Source: Synergistaceae bacterium UBA1037
Lineage (GTDB): Bacteria > Synergistota > Synergistia > Synergistales > Synergistaceae
Length of the DNA stretch: 64,000 bases
Assembly (NCBI GenBank): GCA_002316795.1
Contig: DCEE01000059.1
Span: 40,749-104,748, forward strand
Reading direction: 5' to 3'
The stretch's first letter is position 1. Each line of letters begins with the position of its first letter. The notes under the pieces are model-generated. The model was not told the origin of the DNA. It saw nothing but the letters and a program-made list of their open reading frames with translations, and searched no databases. This document shows positions 33,912 through 43,520 of the stretch, one piece after another. Both the position numbers and the translations under genes were made by a program.

Positions 33912-34726
33912 TGAAGAAAAGGCTGGTAAGGCTGGACAAACTCCTTGTAGAAAGGCAGATGCTCCTTTCAAGGACAGCGGCCCAGAGTTACATAGAAGAG
34001 GGACGGGTAAAGGTCGACGGAATAACTGTAAACAAAAGCGCCTCGATGGTCTCCGGCGATTCCGACATATGCCTTGACGCCCCGGAGAAAGAGTGGGTGA
34101 GCAGGGGAGCCCATAAACTGACAAGAGGACTGGACATATTTGGGATCGACCCCTCCGGAAAGACCTGTATCGATATCGGCGCTTCCACCGGAGGATTCAC
34201 GGATGTGCTTCTGTCCAGGGGAGCCGAAAAAGTATTCGCGGTCGACGTCGGATACGGGCAGCTTGCCTGGAAACTCAGAAACGACCCCAGGGTCGTAGTG
34301 ATGGAAAGGACCAACGCCCGGCGTCTGACTGAGGATATGATCGGCGGAGAAAAGGCAGACATTATTGTTTCAGACGCCTCCTTCATATCACTGAAACTGC
34401 TTCTCAGACCGCTTGAGGCGCTTCTGAAAGCGGAAGGGGCAATGATAGTGCTGGTAAAACCGCAGTTCGAAGTCGGAAGGGAAAAGGTCGGCAGGGGAGT
34501 GATCTACGACCCCGCACTTCACGAGGAGACACTCAGTGATCTGGCCGCTTTCGTCGAAAGTGAGACGGGACTTCTCCTCTCAGATGCGACATATTCGCCG
34601 ATAAGGGGACCTGAGGGCAATATAGAATTTCTCTTTCTTTTGGGACTGAAGAGCAATACAATAGTGAAACATGCCGATATTGACTTCGGGAAACTGGTCG
34701 AAGAGGCACACGTGGCTACAAAGTAA
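33908..34726 (+). CDS. tlyA: TlyA-family 2'-O-methyltransferase (S4 plus FtsJ-like)
   Basis: TlyA enzymes methylate ribose 2'-OH groups in 16S and 23S rRNA; some have haemolysin names for historical reasons. The N-terminal S4 RNA-binding domain ([31 protein letters not shown]) is followed by the SAM domain with [14 protein letters not shown] (about residues 85-98), [16 protein letters not shown] and [13 protein letters not shown]. Length is 272. The GTG start overlaps the dxs stop (GTGATG); ATG one codon later is equally possible. Confidence 0.9.
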   Translation: MMKKRLVRLDKLLVERQMLLSRTAAQSYIEEGRVKVDGITVNKSASMVSGDSDICLDAPEKEWVSRGAHKLTRGLDIFGIDPSGKTCIDIGASTGGFTDVLLSRGAEKVFAVDVGYGQLAWKLRNDPRVVVMERTNARRLTEDMIGGEKADIIVSDASFISLKLLLRPLEALLKAEGAMIVLVKPQFEVGREKVGRGVIYDPALHEETLSDLAAFVESETGLLLSDATYSPIRGPEGNIEFLFLLGLKSNTIVKHADIDFGKLVEEAHVATK

Positions 34727-34742
34727 AGGCAGGGGACAAAAG

Positions 34743-35624
34743 ATGAAAAAAAACAACGTCGGACTTCTTTTCAATACGCAGAAACCTGAAGCCATAAGCC
34801 TGGCCTCAAAACTCTGCGCATGGGGCAGGGAGAGCGGCATCAACTTTATGCTTCCTCCGCACGAGGCTTCCGCCCTCAGCATACCAGATATACCCGACAA
34901 CATATGGCGCGAAGATGTCGAATTCGCTGTCATCCTGGGCGGAGACGGCACGTTTCTCCGTGCTGCGAGGTACACTTTCGGCTATCCGATACCACTTTAC
35001 GGGATCAACCTCGGCAGGCTTGGCTTCCTTGCCACAGGCGACCCCGAGTGCGCGAAAGAGGATATTACCTCAATACTGGAGAACAATTTCACTCTCCAGC
35101 AGAGACACCTGATAAAAGGGCTGGTATGGAGGGGAGGAAGGATCGTATACGAGCTTCACGCCCTGAATGACCTTGTCATATCCAAAGGCAGCCTCGCAAG
35201 GGTCATAGACCTTGAAGTACGCGTGGGCGACGAAATACTCTCCCTCTTCCTTGCTGACGGGCTTATACTCTCCACTCCGACAGGATCTACCGCATATGCC
35301 CTCTCAGCGGGCGGTCCGATAGTCCCGCCTCATGTTCCCTGCATGCTTCTGGCTCCGATATGCGCACATACGCTTTACGCGAGGCCGGTAGTCCTGAGCG
35401 GCACAGACAGGGCCTATGTGACTCCAAAGGGGGACAACAGGAACCTCATACTCACTCAGGACGGACAGCTATGTTATGAACTGCTTCCCGACGATCACCT
35501 TGAAGCCATGCTGGATCCCGACATCCACATAAACATAATCCAGCTTAAAGACAGGAGCTACTACGATCTCCTCAGGGAAAAGCTGCGCTGGGGCTTTAAC
35601 GGGATCACAGACGGAGGAGACTGA
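34743..35624 (+). CDS. nadK: NAD kinase
   Basis: NadK phosphorylates NAD+ to NADP+. The catalytic GGDGT loop is at residues 66-70, followed by [10 protein letters not shown], the NDLVISKG segment, and the glycine-rich [18 protein letters not shown]. From ATG 34743 the protein has 293 residues; the frame is open back to 34671 inside tlyA, but the N-terminus [11 protein letters not shown] is the family-like start. Confidence 0.94.
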   Translation: MKKNNVGLLFNTQKPEAISLASKLCAWGRESGINFMLPPHEASALSIPDIPDNIWREDVEFAVILGGDGTFLRAARYTFGYPIPLYGINLGRLGFLATGDPECAKEDITSILENNFTLQQRHLIKGLVWRGGRIVYELHALNDLVISKGSLARVIDLEVRVGDEILSLFLADGLILSTPTGSTAYALSAGGPIVPPHVPCMLLAPICAHTLYARPVVLSGTDRAYVTPKGDNRNLILTQDGQLCYELLPDDHLEAMLDPDIHINIIQLKDRSYYDLLREKLRWGFNGITDGGD

Positions 35625-35626
35625 CT

Positions 35627-37297
35627 TTGATCGAGGATATCCGCGTCCGCGGGGTAGGCGGCATCAGAGAGGCGGAGTTATCTCTCAGCGGCGGCTTCAT
35701 AGTGATCACCGGCGAGAGCGGCTCAGGCAAGAGCAGCCTCGTGCGCGCCATGGAATTCATCGCCGGGAAACGTGCCCAGACCAACTACATCCACGCACTC
35801 GAGGAATCCGCGGATGTTCTTATGACCATTTCATGCACCAGGATCCCAGGACTTGATGAAGAATACCAGCCTCAGGGCGGGACTCTCATAGTAAGGCGCC
35901 AGTTCAGCCGGAACGGGAGGGGCAGATGCCTGATGCAGAACAACCCTGTCCCGCTGGGCACGCTCTCTTCATCGATGGAAAGAGAGCTTGTCATCCAGAG
36001 CCAGTTTGCACAGCTCGGTCTTATAGATCCTTCCATCCAGCTTGACCTTGTGGACTCCTGCGGAGGAAAGCCGCTGGATCTGATCAAAAAGGAGCTTGAG
36101 TCCGCTTTCGACGAAACGCTGGCGGCAGAGCGCACGATCATAAGCCTGAAGAAACGGCGGGAAGAAACTGAAGCGTTCTGCCAGAATGCAGAAAACGCGA
36201 TCAGGATAATAAAGGCCCTGGAACTGGAAGAAGACAGCGAGAGAATATGGGAAACTGAACTTAAGGAACTTGAATCAAAGGAAAACGCCAGAACCGCGCT
36301 TGCATCAATACACGAAAGGCTTGCCGGAGGGACAGCCTGCGGCGGTATCATTGAAAACCTTGAATCGATCAGCAGGGAAATATATGCGTCTTCACCTGCA
36401 AAGACGGGCCGCTGGAAGGATGGCGTCGAAAAGATGCTTATTTCGGCACAGTCAGTGGCGGTGATGCTTCAGGACGAACTGCGGGAACTCTCTGCGGAAG
36501 GCAGCATTGAAGAGGCAAAAGAGCGTCTGGAGAAAAAGATCGGATCCCTCAGAAAACTGAAGCGGTCGCTTGACCTCTTCAGCTGCAAACAGCTTCTCGA
36601 TCACGCTGCCAAAGCATCTGAGGGGATGGCATGGCTCAAAGAGAGCCATGCTGAGCTTGAAGAGCTTGAAATGAAGGCTGCTGAGAATAAAAAGAGGACA
36701 AGATCTCTTGCCCTGGAACTTCGGAAACTTAGGAAGGCCGCGGCTGAAGAGCTCGCTTCAAGGGTGAACTCTCACCTGAATGACCTCGCGATGGAGCATG
36801 CGCTCTTTTCTATCGACATAGAGGAACAGGACAAGCTCCGTTCGAACGGGGCAGAAGCAGTTTCATTCAAAATGAGCATGCCTGACCAGCCCCCCCTGCC
36901 TGTGGGCAGAACGGCTTCAGGCGGCGAGCTTAGCAGGATACTGATAGCCCTCCAGCTCTCGCTCGGCGATGAACAGCTCCCGGGAACACTGGTCTTTGAT
37001 GAGGTCGAAGCCGGGCTTGGAGGCAGGACCGCCCTTCTTGCCGGACAAAAACTGAGGGAACTGTCGGGAAGATGCAGGACCGTTCTGATAACCCATGAGG
37101 CCGCTATTGCTTCGATGGCGGATCAGCACTTTCTGGTAAAAAGGGACGGAGACGAGACGACCGTCACTGAGATCAGGGACGCGGAGCGCGAAAAGGAGAT
37201 CGCGAGAATGCTCGCAGGAGACGACAACTCCCGCGAAGCGCTGGAACATGCGAGGTCGCTCCTAAATACGGGCGGCAACGGTGACAGTCATCGTTGA
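35627..37297 (+). CDS. recN: DNA repair ATPase RecN
   Basis: RecN is an SMC-like protein recruited to double-strand breaks. Walker A GESGSGKSS is at residues 29-37, the central region (about 150-380) is rich in heptad charged coiled coil, and the C-terminal ATPase half carries the ABC signature TASGGELSRILIALQL and Walker B TLVFDEVEAGLGG. Length is 556. It starts with TTG at 35627 after GGAGGAG, two bases after nadK. Confidence 0.94.
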   Translation: MIEDIRVRGVGGIREAELSLSGGFIVITGESGSGKSSLVRAMEFIAGKRAQTNYIHALEESADVLMTISCTRIPGLDEEYQPQGGTLIVRRQFSRNGRGRCLMQNNPVPLGTLSSSMERELVIQSQFAQLGLIDPSIQLDLVDSCGGKPLDLIKKELESAFDETLAAERTIISLKKRREETEAFCQNAENAIRIIKALELEEDSERIWETELKELESKENARTALASIHERLAGGTACGGIIENLESISREIYASSPAKTGRWKDGVEKMLISAQSVAVMLQDELRELSAEGSIEEAKERLEKKIGSLRKLKRSLDLFSCKQLLDHAAKASEGMAWLKESHAELEELEMKAAENKKRTRSLALELRKLRKAAAEELASRVNSHLNDLAMEHALFSIDIEEQDKLRSNGAEAVSFKMSMPDQPPLPVGRTASGGELSRILIALQLSLGDEQLPGTLVFDEVEAGLGGRTALLAGQKLRELSGRCRTVLITHEAAIASMADQHFLVKRDGDETTVTEIRDAEREKEIARMLAGDDNSREALEHARSLLNTGGNGDSHR

Positions 37298-37348
37298 CCA
37301 GCCTGAAGCGGCAGCGGCAGACGGTTTCGTACGGACTGACCTCTCTTA

Positions 37349-37377
37349 TTGACTAAACATACATTTTTCACTATAAT
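37349..37377 (+). promoter_or_regulatory. Promoter of rplU-rpmA
   Basis: TTGACT (37349-37354) and TATAAT (37372-37377) with an exact 17-base spacer, among the best promoters in the window. The start is near 37384. Confidence 0.8.
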
Positions 37378-37383
37378 ACGCAG

Positions 37384-37459
37384 GTTGTAGAATGCGCTTG
37401 GTGCAGGCCACAAAAGCCTCAGGGCTGCCTGACACGCAGCGGAGGGAGGAAAAATAAGT
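37384..37459 (+). promoter_or_regulatory. rplU 5' leader, possible L21 autoregulatory RNA
   Basis: About 76 bases lie between the predicted start and rplU. The segment can fold around GCAGGC...GCCT and GGCTGC-type pairings before GGAGGGAGG. L21 leaders that bind the protein are known in Firmicutes; whether this is homologous is not clear from inspection. Confidence 0.35.
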
Positions 37460-37771
37460 ATGTATGCAGTGATCGAAACGGGCGGCAAGCAGTACAGAGT
37501 AGCGGCAGGAGACAAACTCCGTCTTGAGAAGATCCACGCCGAAGAGGGCGCAGAGGTCTCTTTTGACAAAGTTATCCTTCTCGGCAAGGATGACGGACCT
37601 GTTATCGGCACCCCCTATGTTGAGGGAGCCGCAGTTACGGGCAAAGTCCTTGAACACGGCAAAGATGACAAGGTGATCGTCTTCAAGTACCGCAGAAAGA
37701 AGAATTACCGCAAATTCCGCGGACACCGTCAGCAGTACACACTTGTACAGGTCGACGGTATCACAGGCTAG
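37460..37771 (+). CDS. rplU: 50S ribosomal protein L21
   Basis: A 103-residue protein with the exact L21 pattern: MYAVIETGGKQYRVAAGD at the N-terminus, and VIVFKYRRKKNYRKFRGHRQQYT near the C-terminus, the rRNA-contacting basic loop. It is followed 30 bases later by rpmA, the universal order. There is no Prp protease gene between them, unlike many Firmicutes. Confidence 0.97.
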   Translation: MYAVIETGGKQYRVAAGDKLRLEKIHAEEGAEVSFDKVILLGKDDGPVIGTPYVEGAAVTGKVLEHGKDDKVIVFKYRRKKNYRKFRGHRQQYTLVQVDGITG

Positions 37772-37801
37772 GGCAGTACTTAAAGAGGAGGTAACCGAGT
37801 T

Positions 37802-38059
37802 ATGGCACATAAAAAAGGTCAGGGAAGCAGCACTAACGGCCGGGACAGTCAGCCAAAATATCTGGGAGTGAAGCGCAGTGACGGACAGTCAGTCAACGCC
37901 GGGACCATAATAGTGCGTCAGCGCGGCACTAAGTTCCACCCCGGAAACAATGTCGGGATCGGCCGCGATCACACCCTTTTCGCTCTTGCTGCAGGCAAGG
38001 TCCGTTTTCTAACCAGGGCAGACCGTAAATTCGTAACTGTTGAGCCTGAAGCACTTTAA
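37802..38059 (+). CDS. rpmA: 50S ribosomal protein L27
   Basis: An 85-residue L27 beginning [24 protein letters not shown], whose tail reaches the peptidyl-transferase centre. It lacks the Firmicute N-terminal extension that Prp removes, consistent with the absence of prp beside it. AGGAGG precedes the ATG. A strong terminator follows. Confidence 0.97.
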   Translation: MAHKKGQGSSTNGRDSQPKYLGVKRSDGQSVNAGTIIVRQRGTKFHPGNNVGIGRDHTLFALAAGKVRFLTRADRKFVTVEPEAL

Positions 38060-38085
38060 GCAATAGCAAGTTTCAGCATGATCCC

Positions 38086-38113
38086 GGGGGCCTTAAACAG
38101 CAGGCCCCCTTTT
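38086..38113 (+). terminator. Terminator after rpmA
   Basis: GGGGGCCT (38086-38093) and AGGCCCCC (38102-38109) form an eight-pair stem with a TTTT tail. Confidence 0.85.
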
Positions 38114-38142
38114 ATAGTATTTCAGGGACGGGGTAACAGACA

Positions 38143-39510
38143 ATGAAATTTATCGATTCAATGCGTCTTTCTGTCAAGGCAGGAAGGGGAGGGAACGGGT
38201 GCATGAGTTTCCTCCGCGAAAGGTTCAGGCCTAACGGGGGACCGGACGGAGGCAACGGAGGAAGGGGAGGCAGCATCATTTTTGAGGCCACCACCAATCT
38301 TCAGACGCTTGCCGACCTCGAATACCAGAGACACATAAAGGGCAGCGACGGAAGCCATGGCAAAGGCAGCGCAAGAAACGGAGCCATGGGTGAAGATACA
38401 GTTGTGCTTGTACCATGCGGCACAATAATTTATGACGCTCTGACAAACGAGGGGCTAGCCGACCTTGTAGAACCGGGGGACCGTTTCGTTGCCGCCAGAG
38501 GCGGCAGGGGAGGCAGAGGCAACCGCTACTTTTCGAGCTCTGCGAGAAAGGCTCCCAGGTTCTGTGAAAACGGGGACCTCGGAGAAGAAGCTGAGCTGAG
38601 GCTTGAACTTAAACTTATAGCCGACGTAGGACTCGTAGGTCTTCCAAACGTCGGGAAGTCGAGCATACTTGCGGCGATATCCAACGCCCAGCCAAAGATC
38701 GCAAATTATCCCTTCACAACACTCTCTCCGAACCTGGGTGTACTGACGACCGGGTATGAGAGGATAGTGATCGCGGACATACCGGGACTCATCGAAGGCG
38801 CCCACATGAACAAGGGGCTTGGCATCCAGTTTCTGAGACACATCGCACGCAGCAGGCTTCTTATCCACGTGCTTAGCCTGGAATGCCGGGATTTTGACCT
38901 GCTCATTGAAGAGCTCGAGACAGTCCGAAACGAAATGAGATCATTCGACCCGGACCTGGACACCCGTCCGTACTTTGTGGCAGCCAACAAGCTTGATGAA
39001 CTTGAGGAGCCTGAAGAGCTGCTCGATAAGCTGTCCCGGCATTTTGGATCTGCGGGCATAAGCTTCTGTGCTGTGAGCGCACTGACTGAAGAGGGCATTC
39101 CGGAGCTTGTAAGGCATATAATAGACTTTACGGAAAAGAACCCCAGACCCAGGAGCGAGGTAAGGCTCTACGCGCTTGACAGAGAGGAAGATACCCCGGC
39201 GACTGTCAGGACGAGGAACAGGATCCAGATCATATCCCTCCACGGAGGAGGATACAGGGTCCTTCACCACAGGCTGGAAAAGGCTGTCGAACGCTATGAC
39301 CTCAGCCAGGACGAGAATGTCGCAAGATTTACCCTTCTTATGAGGAAATACAAGGTCGAGGAGCTTCTGGAAGCAGCAGGGGCACAAGAGGGAGACCAGA
39401 TCACGATAGGGCACAGGGAGTTCATTTTCTACCCTGACTATTATCCCTCAGACCCTGAAATTTCGGATGAAGAAGATCCGGTCGAAGATATGGAACCGGA
39501 GGAAGACTAA
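38143..39510 (+). CDS. obgE: Obg family GTPase
   Basis: Obg is a ribosome-associated GTPase acting in 50S assembly and stress control. The glycine-rich Obg fold fills residues 1-155 (GRGGNGCMSF, GGRGGRGNRYF), the G domain begins with GLPNVGKSS (about residue 166) and has IADIPGLIEGAH and NKLD, and a C-terminal OCT domain (about 345-430) is present, followed by an acidic tail. Length is 455. Confidence 0.95.
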   Translation: MKFIDSMRLSVKAGRGGNGCMSFLRERFRPNGGPDGGNGGRGGSIIFEATTNLQTLADLEYQRHIKGSDGSHGKGSARNGAMGEDTVVLVPCGTIIYDALTNEGLADLVEPGDRFVAARGGRGGRGNRYFSSSARKAPRFCENGDLGEEAELRLELKLIADVGLVGLPNVGKSSILAAISNAQPKIANYPFTTLSPNLGVLTTGYERIVIADIPGLIEGAHMNKGLGIQFLRHIARSRLLIHVLSLECRDFDLLIEELETVRNEMRSFDPDLDTRPYFVAANKLDELEEPEELLDKLSRHFGSAGISFCAVSALTEEGIPELVRHIIDFTEKNPRPRSEVRLYALDREEDTPATVRTRNRIQIISLHGGGYRVLHHRLEKAVERYDLSQDENVARFTLLMRKYKVEELLEAAGAQEGDQITIGHREFIFYPDYYPSDPEISDEEDPVEDMEPEED

Positions 39511-39531
39511 GACAAAAAGAGGCAGAAAATA

Positions 39532-40149
39532 ATGACTAACAGCTGTCAGAGAAGGATAGGTATCATGGGAGGCACCTTTGACCCGATACATTACGGACAT
39601 CTCAGGGCTGCGGACGAGGCCCACGCCGCCTTTGGCCTTTCTGAAGTTATTTTCGTCCCTACAGGCCAGCCTCCCCACAAAGCAGGGGAGAAAGTCTCTT
39701 CTTCGGGAGACAGATACATGATGACGGTACTGGCGACAGTCGATTGTCCCTATTTTTCCGTCTCGAGAATAGAGATCGACAAGACCGGCAAAAGCTATAC
39801 CATCGATACATTGAGACAGCTGAAAGCAATGCCGGAATATCATGACACGGAATTCTACTTCATAACGGGACTGGACGCCGTACTCGATATCGTCTCATGG
39901 AAAAACCCTGAGGAAATCATGAGCATGTGTAAATTTGTAGCCGTTAGTAGGTATGGATATGCCCGCAGCAGAATGGAAGAACTGCCCGAAGACTTAAGGT
40001 CAGCTATTATATCGCTTGAGATACCGCTTCTGGCAATATCAAGTACGGGACTGAGAGAGAGGGTAAGAAGGGACAGGAGCATAAGGTTTCTTGTCCCGCC
40101 GTCTGTGGAACACTATATCAGAAAAAAGTCCCTGTACAGAGACATCTGA
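39532..40149 (+). CDS. nadD: Nicotinate-nucleotide adenylyltransferase
   Basis: NadD adenylylates nicotinate mononucleotide to deamido-NAD, the step before NadE (encoded at 8369). The nucleotidyltransferase motif GGTFDPIHYGH is at residues 13-23; VPTGQPPHK, SYTIDTL and the C-terminal ISSTGLRERV (ISST/xR motif) complete the family set. Length is 205. It sits between obg and the LCP gene, as in many bacteria with the nadD-rsfS order. Confidence 0.95.
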   Translation: MTNSCQRRIGIMGGTFDPIHYGHLRAADEAHAAFGLSEVIFVPTGQPPHKAGEKVSSSGDRYMMTVLATVDCPYFSVSRIEIDKTGKSYTIDTLRQLKAMPEYHDTEFYFITGLDAVLDIVSWKNPEEIMSMCKFVAVSRYGYARSRMEELPEDLRSAIISLEIPLLAISSTGLRERVRRDRSIRFLVPPSVEHYIRKKSLYRDI

Positions 40150-40172
40150 TACCCGCATGGAGGTAAACGCCT

Positions 40173-41591
40173 TTGATGAAACATTATAAGTCGATCATAA
40201 CAGTCGTGGCGATAGCAATACTGGGAATAGCCGCAGGCGCCGGGATCAAGGTCTATTCCATACTTCACACAAAATCAGAGGACATACTCGGCACCATTGA
40301 GAGTTCGATAGACAGCGGCAGTGCGCAGTACGCCGCACTGAAGGAACAGGGAAGGTTCAACATCCTCATCATGGGGGAGGATGACGTAGAGGGCTCAAGG
40401 CGCTCCGACACCGTATTATTCGCCACTATCGACATAGATGACAAGAACATTAGGGTACTCTCCCTTCCAAGGGACACCCGGGTACAGATCCCGGGACACG
40501 GCGTTCAAAAACTCAACCACGCATTTGCGTACGGAGGCCCGGACCTTCTCAAGGCTACCGTCGAAAAGTATCTCGGACAGCCCATCCTTTACTATGTGAT
40601 AATAGACTACGTCAGCTTCCCTGCAGTTGTGGACATCCTGGGCGGGGTCGAGATAGATGTTGAGAAAAAAATGAGATATGTAGACAGGGCAGGCAAGCTT
40701 GACATCAACATCAAGCCCGGCCTTCAGACAATGGACGGGAAAACAGCGCTGCATTATGTCCGGTTCAGGATGGACGCACTGGGCGACATAGGAAGGGTGC
40801 ACAGGCAGCAGCAGTTCATCAAGGCAGTTCTGAAAAAAGCCTACGATCCCAGGATACTTGTCAAGATCCCGGAACTGACCGCGCAGATGATGAAGCTCTT
40901 CAAGACGGACATGTCTCCCGCACTCGCTATACAGCTGGCAGGTTTTGCCCAGAACGAACTCGGCAGGGAGCGGATATTCTTTTCCACCCTCCACGGTCAG
41001 GCTGCGATGGTCAACAACCTCAGCTACTGGGTGGGGGACACCAAGGCCGCGAGCGAATTCCTCAACGCTCCGATCGAGATGCTGATCTCCGGTGATATGA
41101 CGGAAAACAAGAATACCAGCAATTTTGCGGGCCTGTCTTTGTCCTACTCTTCGGCGGCAGATGAGACGAAGGTAAACGGAGAAACGATCGGACATGAAAA
41201 GAAGGAAGAGAAGAAACCGGAAAATGCCATTACAAAAGACGAGCTTCTGAGCCTCATTAGGTCTATGCCGGAATCGATAGCAGTGCTCAACGGATCAGGC
41301 AAAGCGGGGCTGAGTACTGAGGTCGCCTCAAAACTACAGAAGATCGGCATTGAGGTAGTCATGTCGGCAAATGCGAAGCACTTTGACTACAGGAGCAGCA
41401 ACGTAGTATACCCCTTAAATGCGAAACCTGAGATGATAAAAACTGCCCAGACTCTAGGTAAACTGCTTGACATACCCGGCAGTCTGGTAAGATCGAACAA
41501 TCAGGCATTCTATCCTTCGGTGATCATCGGACACGACAGCCAGGAGCTGATCCGCCGCATTGACAAACTTATAGAGATAAGCACACAATAG
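40173..41591 (+). CDS. LytR-CpsA-Psr family protein with LytR_C domain
   Basis: LCP proteins transfer undecaprenyl-linked glycopolymers onto peptidoglycan or other acceptors. One N-terminal membrane helix (about 8-28) precedes the catalytic LCP domain: RSDTVLFATIDIDDKNIRVLSLPRDTRVQIPG with the pyrophosphate-binding arginines, HAFAYGG, and RFRMDALGDIGRVHRQQQFIKAV. A LytR_C domain follows (IAVLNGSGKAGLSTEVASKL, about 370-460). GGAGG lies nine bases before TTG 40173 and twelve before ATG 40176. In a diderm the polymer substrate is unknown. Confidence 0.9.
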   Translation: MMKHYKSIITVVAIAILGIAAGAGIKVYSILHTKSEDILGTIESSIDSGSAQYAALKEQGRFNILIMGEDDVEGSRRSDTVLFATIDIDDKNIRVLSLPRDTRVQIPGHGVQKLNHAFAYGGPDLLKATVEKYLGQPILYYVIIDYVSFPAVVDILGGVEIDVEKKMRYVDRAGKLDINIKPGLQTMDGKTALHYVRFRMDALGDIGRVHRQQQFIKAVLKKAYDPRILVKIPELTAQMMKLFKTDMSPALAIQLAGFAQNELGRERIFFSTLHGQAAMVNNLSYWVGDTKAASEFLNAPIEMLISGDMTENKNTSNFAGLSLSYSSAADETKVNGETIGHEKKEEKKPENAITKDELLSLIRSMPESIAVLNGSGKAGLSTEVASKLQKIGIEVVMSANAKHFDYRSSNVVYPLNAKPEMIKTAQTLGKLLDIPGSLVRSNNQAFYPSVIIGHDSQELIRRIDKLIEISTQ

Positions 41592-41645
41592 CAATTACAG
41601 ATTGCCACAGATTTCAATTTCTGAGAAGGCGGGGCGAAGACTTTT

Positions 41646-42020
41646 ATGACATCATCAAAAGCTACGATAGAGGAGTTCTACGAACCATACAAGCCACTGG
41701 TGGACGCGCTGATGGACAAGCATGCGCTGGAGGTTACCGTACACAACCTGAGCGAGGTCTCAGGTTTCACTGAGGCATTCATAGTCGCCATTGCCCGTTC
41801 AGATCTTCATGCCAGGACCCTGCGTGACACTGCAAGCGAGAAACTTGACGAAATGAAGCTCCCTCACAAGGTCGAGGGTGAGGAGAGCAGCCGCTGGTGC
41901 CTGATGGACGCCGGACACCTGGTCGTAAACATTCTAAGCAGAGAGGGACGTGACTATTACAGGCTCGATTCGCTCTGGGGAGACGCTCCTGCATTGAAAT
42001 TCCGCGATCAGGACGAATAG
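41646..42020 (+). CDS. rsfS: Ribosomal silencing factor RsfS
   Basis: RsfS binds L14 and blocks subunit joining in poor nutrient conditions. The 124-residue protein has the family end SSRWCLMDAGHLVVNILSREGRDYYRLDSLWGDA and the earlier FIVAIARSDLHARTL. It lies downstream of nadD, with the LCP gene between, a recurrent arrangement. Confidence 0.93.
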   Translation: MTSSKATIEEFYEPYKPLVDALMDKHALEVTVHNLSEVSGFTEAFIVAIARSDLHARTLRDTASEKLDEMKLPHKVEGEESSRWCLMDAGHLVVNILSREGRDYYRLDSLWGDAPALKFRDQDE

Positions 42021-42035
42021 CGGGGAGGGAAAAGG

Positions 42036-42401
42036 ATGAGCTGCATCTTTTGTGAAATAGATGACTATATACTGGACAACGAACTGGTCTATGCGATATT
42101 TGACAGGATGCCTGTAAACAAAGGACACATGCTCTTTATAACCAAGAGACACGCGGAAAGCTTCTTTGACATCACAAAGGAAGAACGTGAGGCCATCTTC
42201 AACCTGATCGATGAAGCTAAGCCTATGCTTGACCAGATATACTCGCCTGAGGGCTACAACATCGGAGTGAACTGCGGAAAGATTTCCGGACAGTCGGTCA
42301 TGCATGCTCATGTACATCTGATACCCAGATACCCAGGGGACACTGAAGCTCCCAACGGCGGTGTCCGCGGCGTCATTCCCGAAAAAATGAAGTATAAATA
42401 A
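42036..42401 (+). CDS. HIT family nucleotide hydrolase or transferase
   Basis: HIT proteins hydrolyse or transfer nucleotidyl groups through a covalent histidine. The triad motif HAHVHLIPR spans residues 90-98 (His90, His92, His94) and the N-terminal CIFCEI cysteines at 3 and 6 may bind zinc. At 121 residues it is slightly short for the HinT/diadenosine group. Substrate is not predictable. AGGGAAAAGG precedes the ATG. Confidence 0.9.
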   Translation: MSCIFCEIDDYILDNELVYAIFDRMPVNKGHMLFITKRHAESFFDITKEEREAIFNLIDEAKPMLDQIYSPEGYNIGVNCGKISGQSVMHAHVHLIPRYPGDTEAPNGGVRGVIPEKMKYK

Positions 42402-42550
42402 TAAAAATAATTAATGTCCTATAATATATCTTATGTGACCTTATTTTTTTATCAGAAGCCCCCTTTTCTGGACGCAGATACTTACCTGAGGCGAGAGCTC
42501 TTTTCAACCGCTTTTTTCAGAGGTATGAATGTGCCTACCTATACAAGTTA
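42402..42550 (+). other. Intergenic stretch without a recognised gene
   Basis: About 150 bases between the HIT stop and its terminator. It holds an AT-rich start with a TATAAT at 42420-42425 lacking a good -35, then a mixed segment. A short frame at 42414-42620 runs through the terminator and has no ribosome site. It could be an untranslated tail or a small RNA gene ending at 42586. Confidence 0.4.
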
Positions 42551-42586
42551 TGCCCCTCTGCGTCGATCCTGGAGGGGCATTTTTTT
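42551..42586 (+). terminator. Terminator of the obg-HIT unit
   Basis: TGCCCCTC (42551-42558) and GAGGGGCA (42572-42579) pair perfectly and are followed by seven Ts. Confidence 0.85.
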
Positions 42587-42596
42587 GATCGCTTTC

Positions 42597-42642
42597 AATA
42601 AAAAGGCCGGAGGGTTTTAATGGTTGTCTTTGCCCCCTCCGG
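42597..42642 (-). terminator. Terminator of the gap-pgk-tpiA unit
   Basis: On the minus strand CCGGAGGG and CCCTCCGG (42642-42635 and 42614-42607) pair across a 20-base loop, followed by CCTTTTTATT. Confidence 0.7.
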
Positions 42643-42708
42643 ACGATACTGATCCCTCTTTTTATGATGTATTATGTCTTATCTATGATCGATGTTGATA
42701 GATTTCTA

Positions 42709-43497
42709 TTATTGGACTGCAGCCTTCGCTATCGCCAGGAAGCTGTCGGGCTTCAGGGAGGCACCTCCGACAAGTACGCCGTCGATGTCCTTCATTGAAA
42801 GTATCGAGGCAGTGTTTTCCGGCTTTACGCTTCCGCCGTACAGTATGATCGTCTTGTCTGATATGCCTTCGCCGAATGTGTCAGCAATAAGTTTTCTGAT
42901 AAATCCGCAGACCTCCTGCGCGTCTTCGCTGCCCGCAGTCTTGCCTGTTCCGATCGCCCAGACGGGTTCATACGCGACTATTATCTTTTCTGCAACATCC
43001 TTGCCGTCCATCGATTTCAGCCCTGCCAGAAGCTGTTTTCTTATCACGTCAAAAGTGTTTCTCGATTCTCGTTCTTCAAGCAGCTCACCGACGCAGAAAA
43101 CCGGTTTCAGTCCTTCTTCCAGGGCCATGACCAACTTATTGTGAAGTTCTTCACTTGTCTCATGGAATACATGCCTGCGCTCGCTGTGTCCGATGATCAC
43201 ATGGGTACAGCCAACTTCTTTGAGCATGGGAGCCGAAACTTCGCCGGTGAATGCTCCGCTTTTTTCCCAGTGCATGTTTTGAGCGCCGATGATAAGAGGA
43301 GAGCTCCCCTTCCCCGCTGCAGCGGCAGAGAGCGACACAAAGGGAGCAAAGACTGCGACTTCCATCATTCCCTTATCAATATTTGAGGAGATACCTGCAT
43401 CCGAGGTCAGTTTCGGCACAAAATCAGACATAAACTCCCCGGTAGCAGCCGGTCCGTTGAACATTTTCCAGTTTCCCGCAATAAATCTTCTCCGCAT
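42709..43497 (-). CDS. tpiA: Triose-phosphate isomerase
   Basis: TpiA interconverts dihydroxyacetone phosphate and glyceraldehyde 3-phosphate. Active-site residues are visible: Asn9 and Lys11 in GNWKM, the histidine in VIIGHSERR, the glutamate in AYEPVWAIGTG, and GGSVKPEN for phosphate binding. Start ATG 43497 has AAGGAGGATC upstream; an upstream frame to 43554 runs through a terminator hairpin and was rejected. Length is 262. It is the last gene of gap-pgk-tpiA. Confidence 0.96.
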   Translation of the reverse strand: MRRRFIAGNWKMFNGPAATGEFMSDFVPKLTSDAGISSNIDKGMMEVAVFAPFVSLSAAAAGKGSSPLIIGAQNMHWEKSGAFTGEVSAPMLKEVGCTHVIIGHSERRHVFHETSEELHNKLVMALEEGLKPVFCVGELLEERESRNTFDVIRKQLLAGLKSMDGKDVAEKIIVAYEPVWAIGTGKTAGSEDAQEVCGFIRKLIADTFGEGISDKTIILYGGSVKPENTASILSMKDIDGVLVGGASLKPDSFLAIAKAAVQ

Positions 43498-43520
43498 CTT
43501 CTGATCCTCCTTGATATACA

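Noticed and set aside
42414-42620. Short ORF (68 codons) after the HIT gene
   Set aside because: It reads through a strong terminator, has no ribosome site and no recognisable features.
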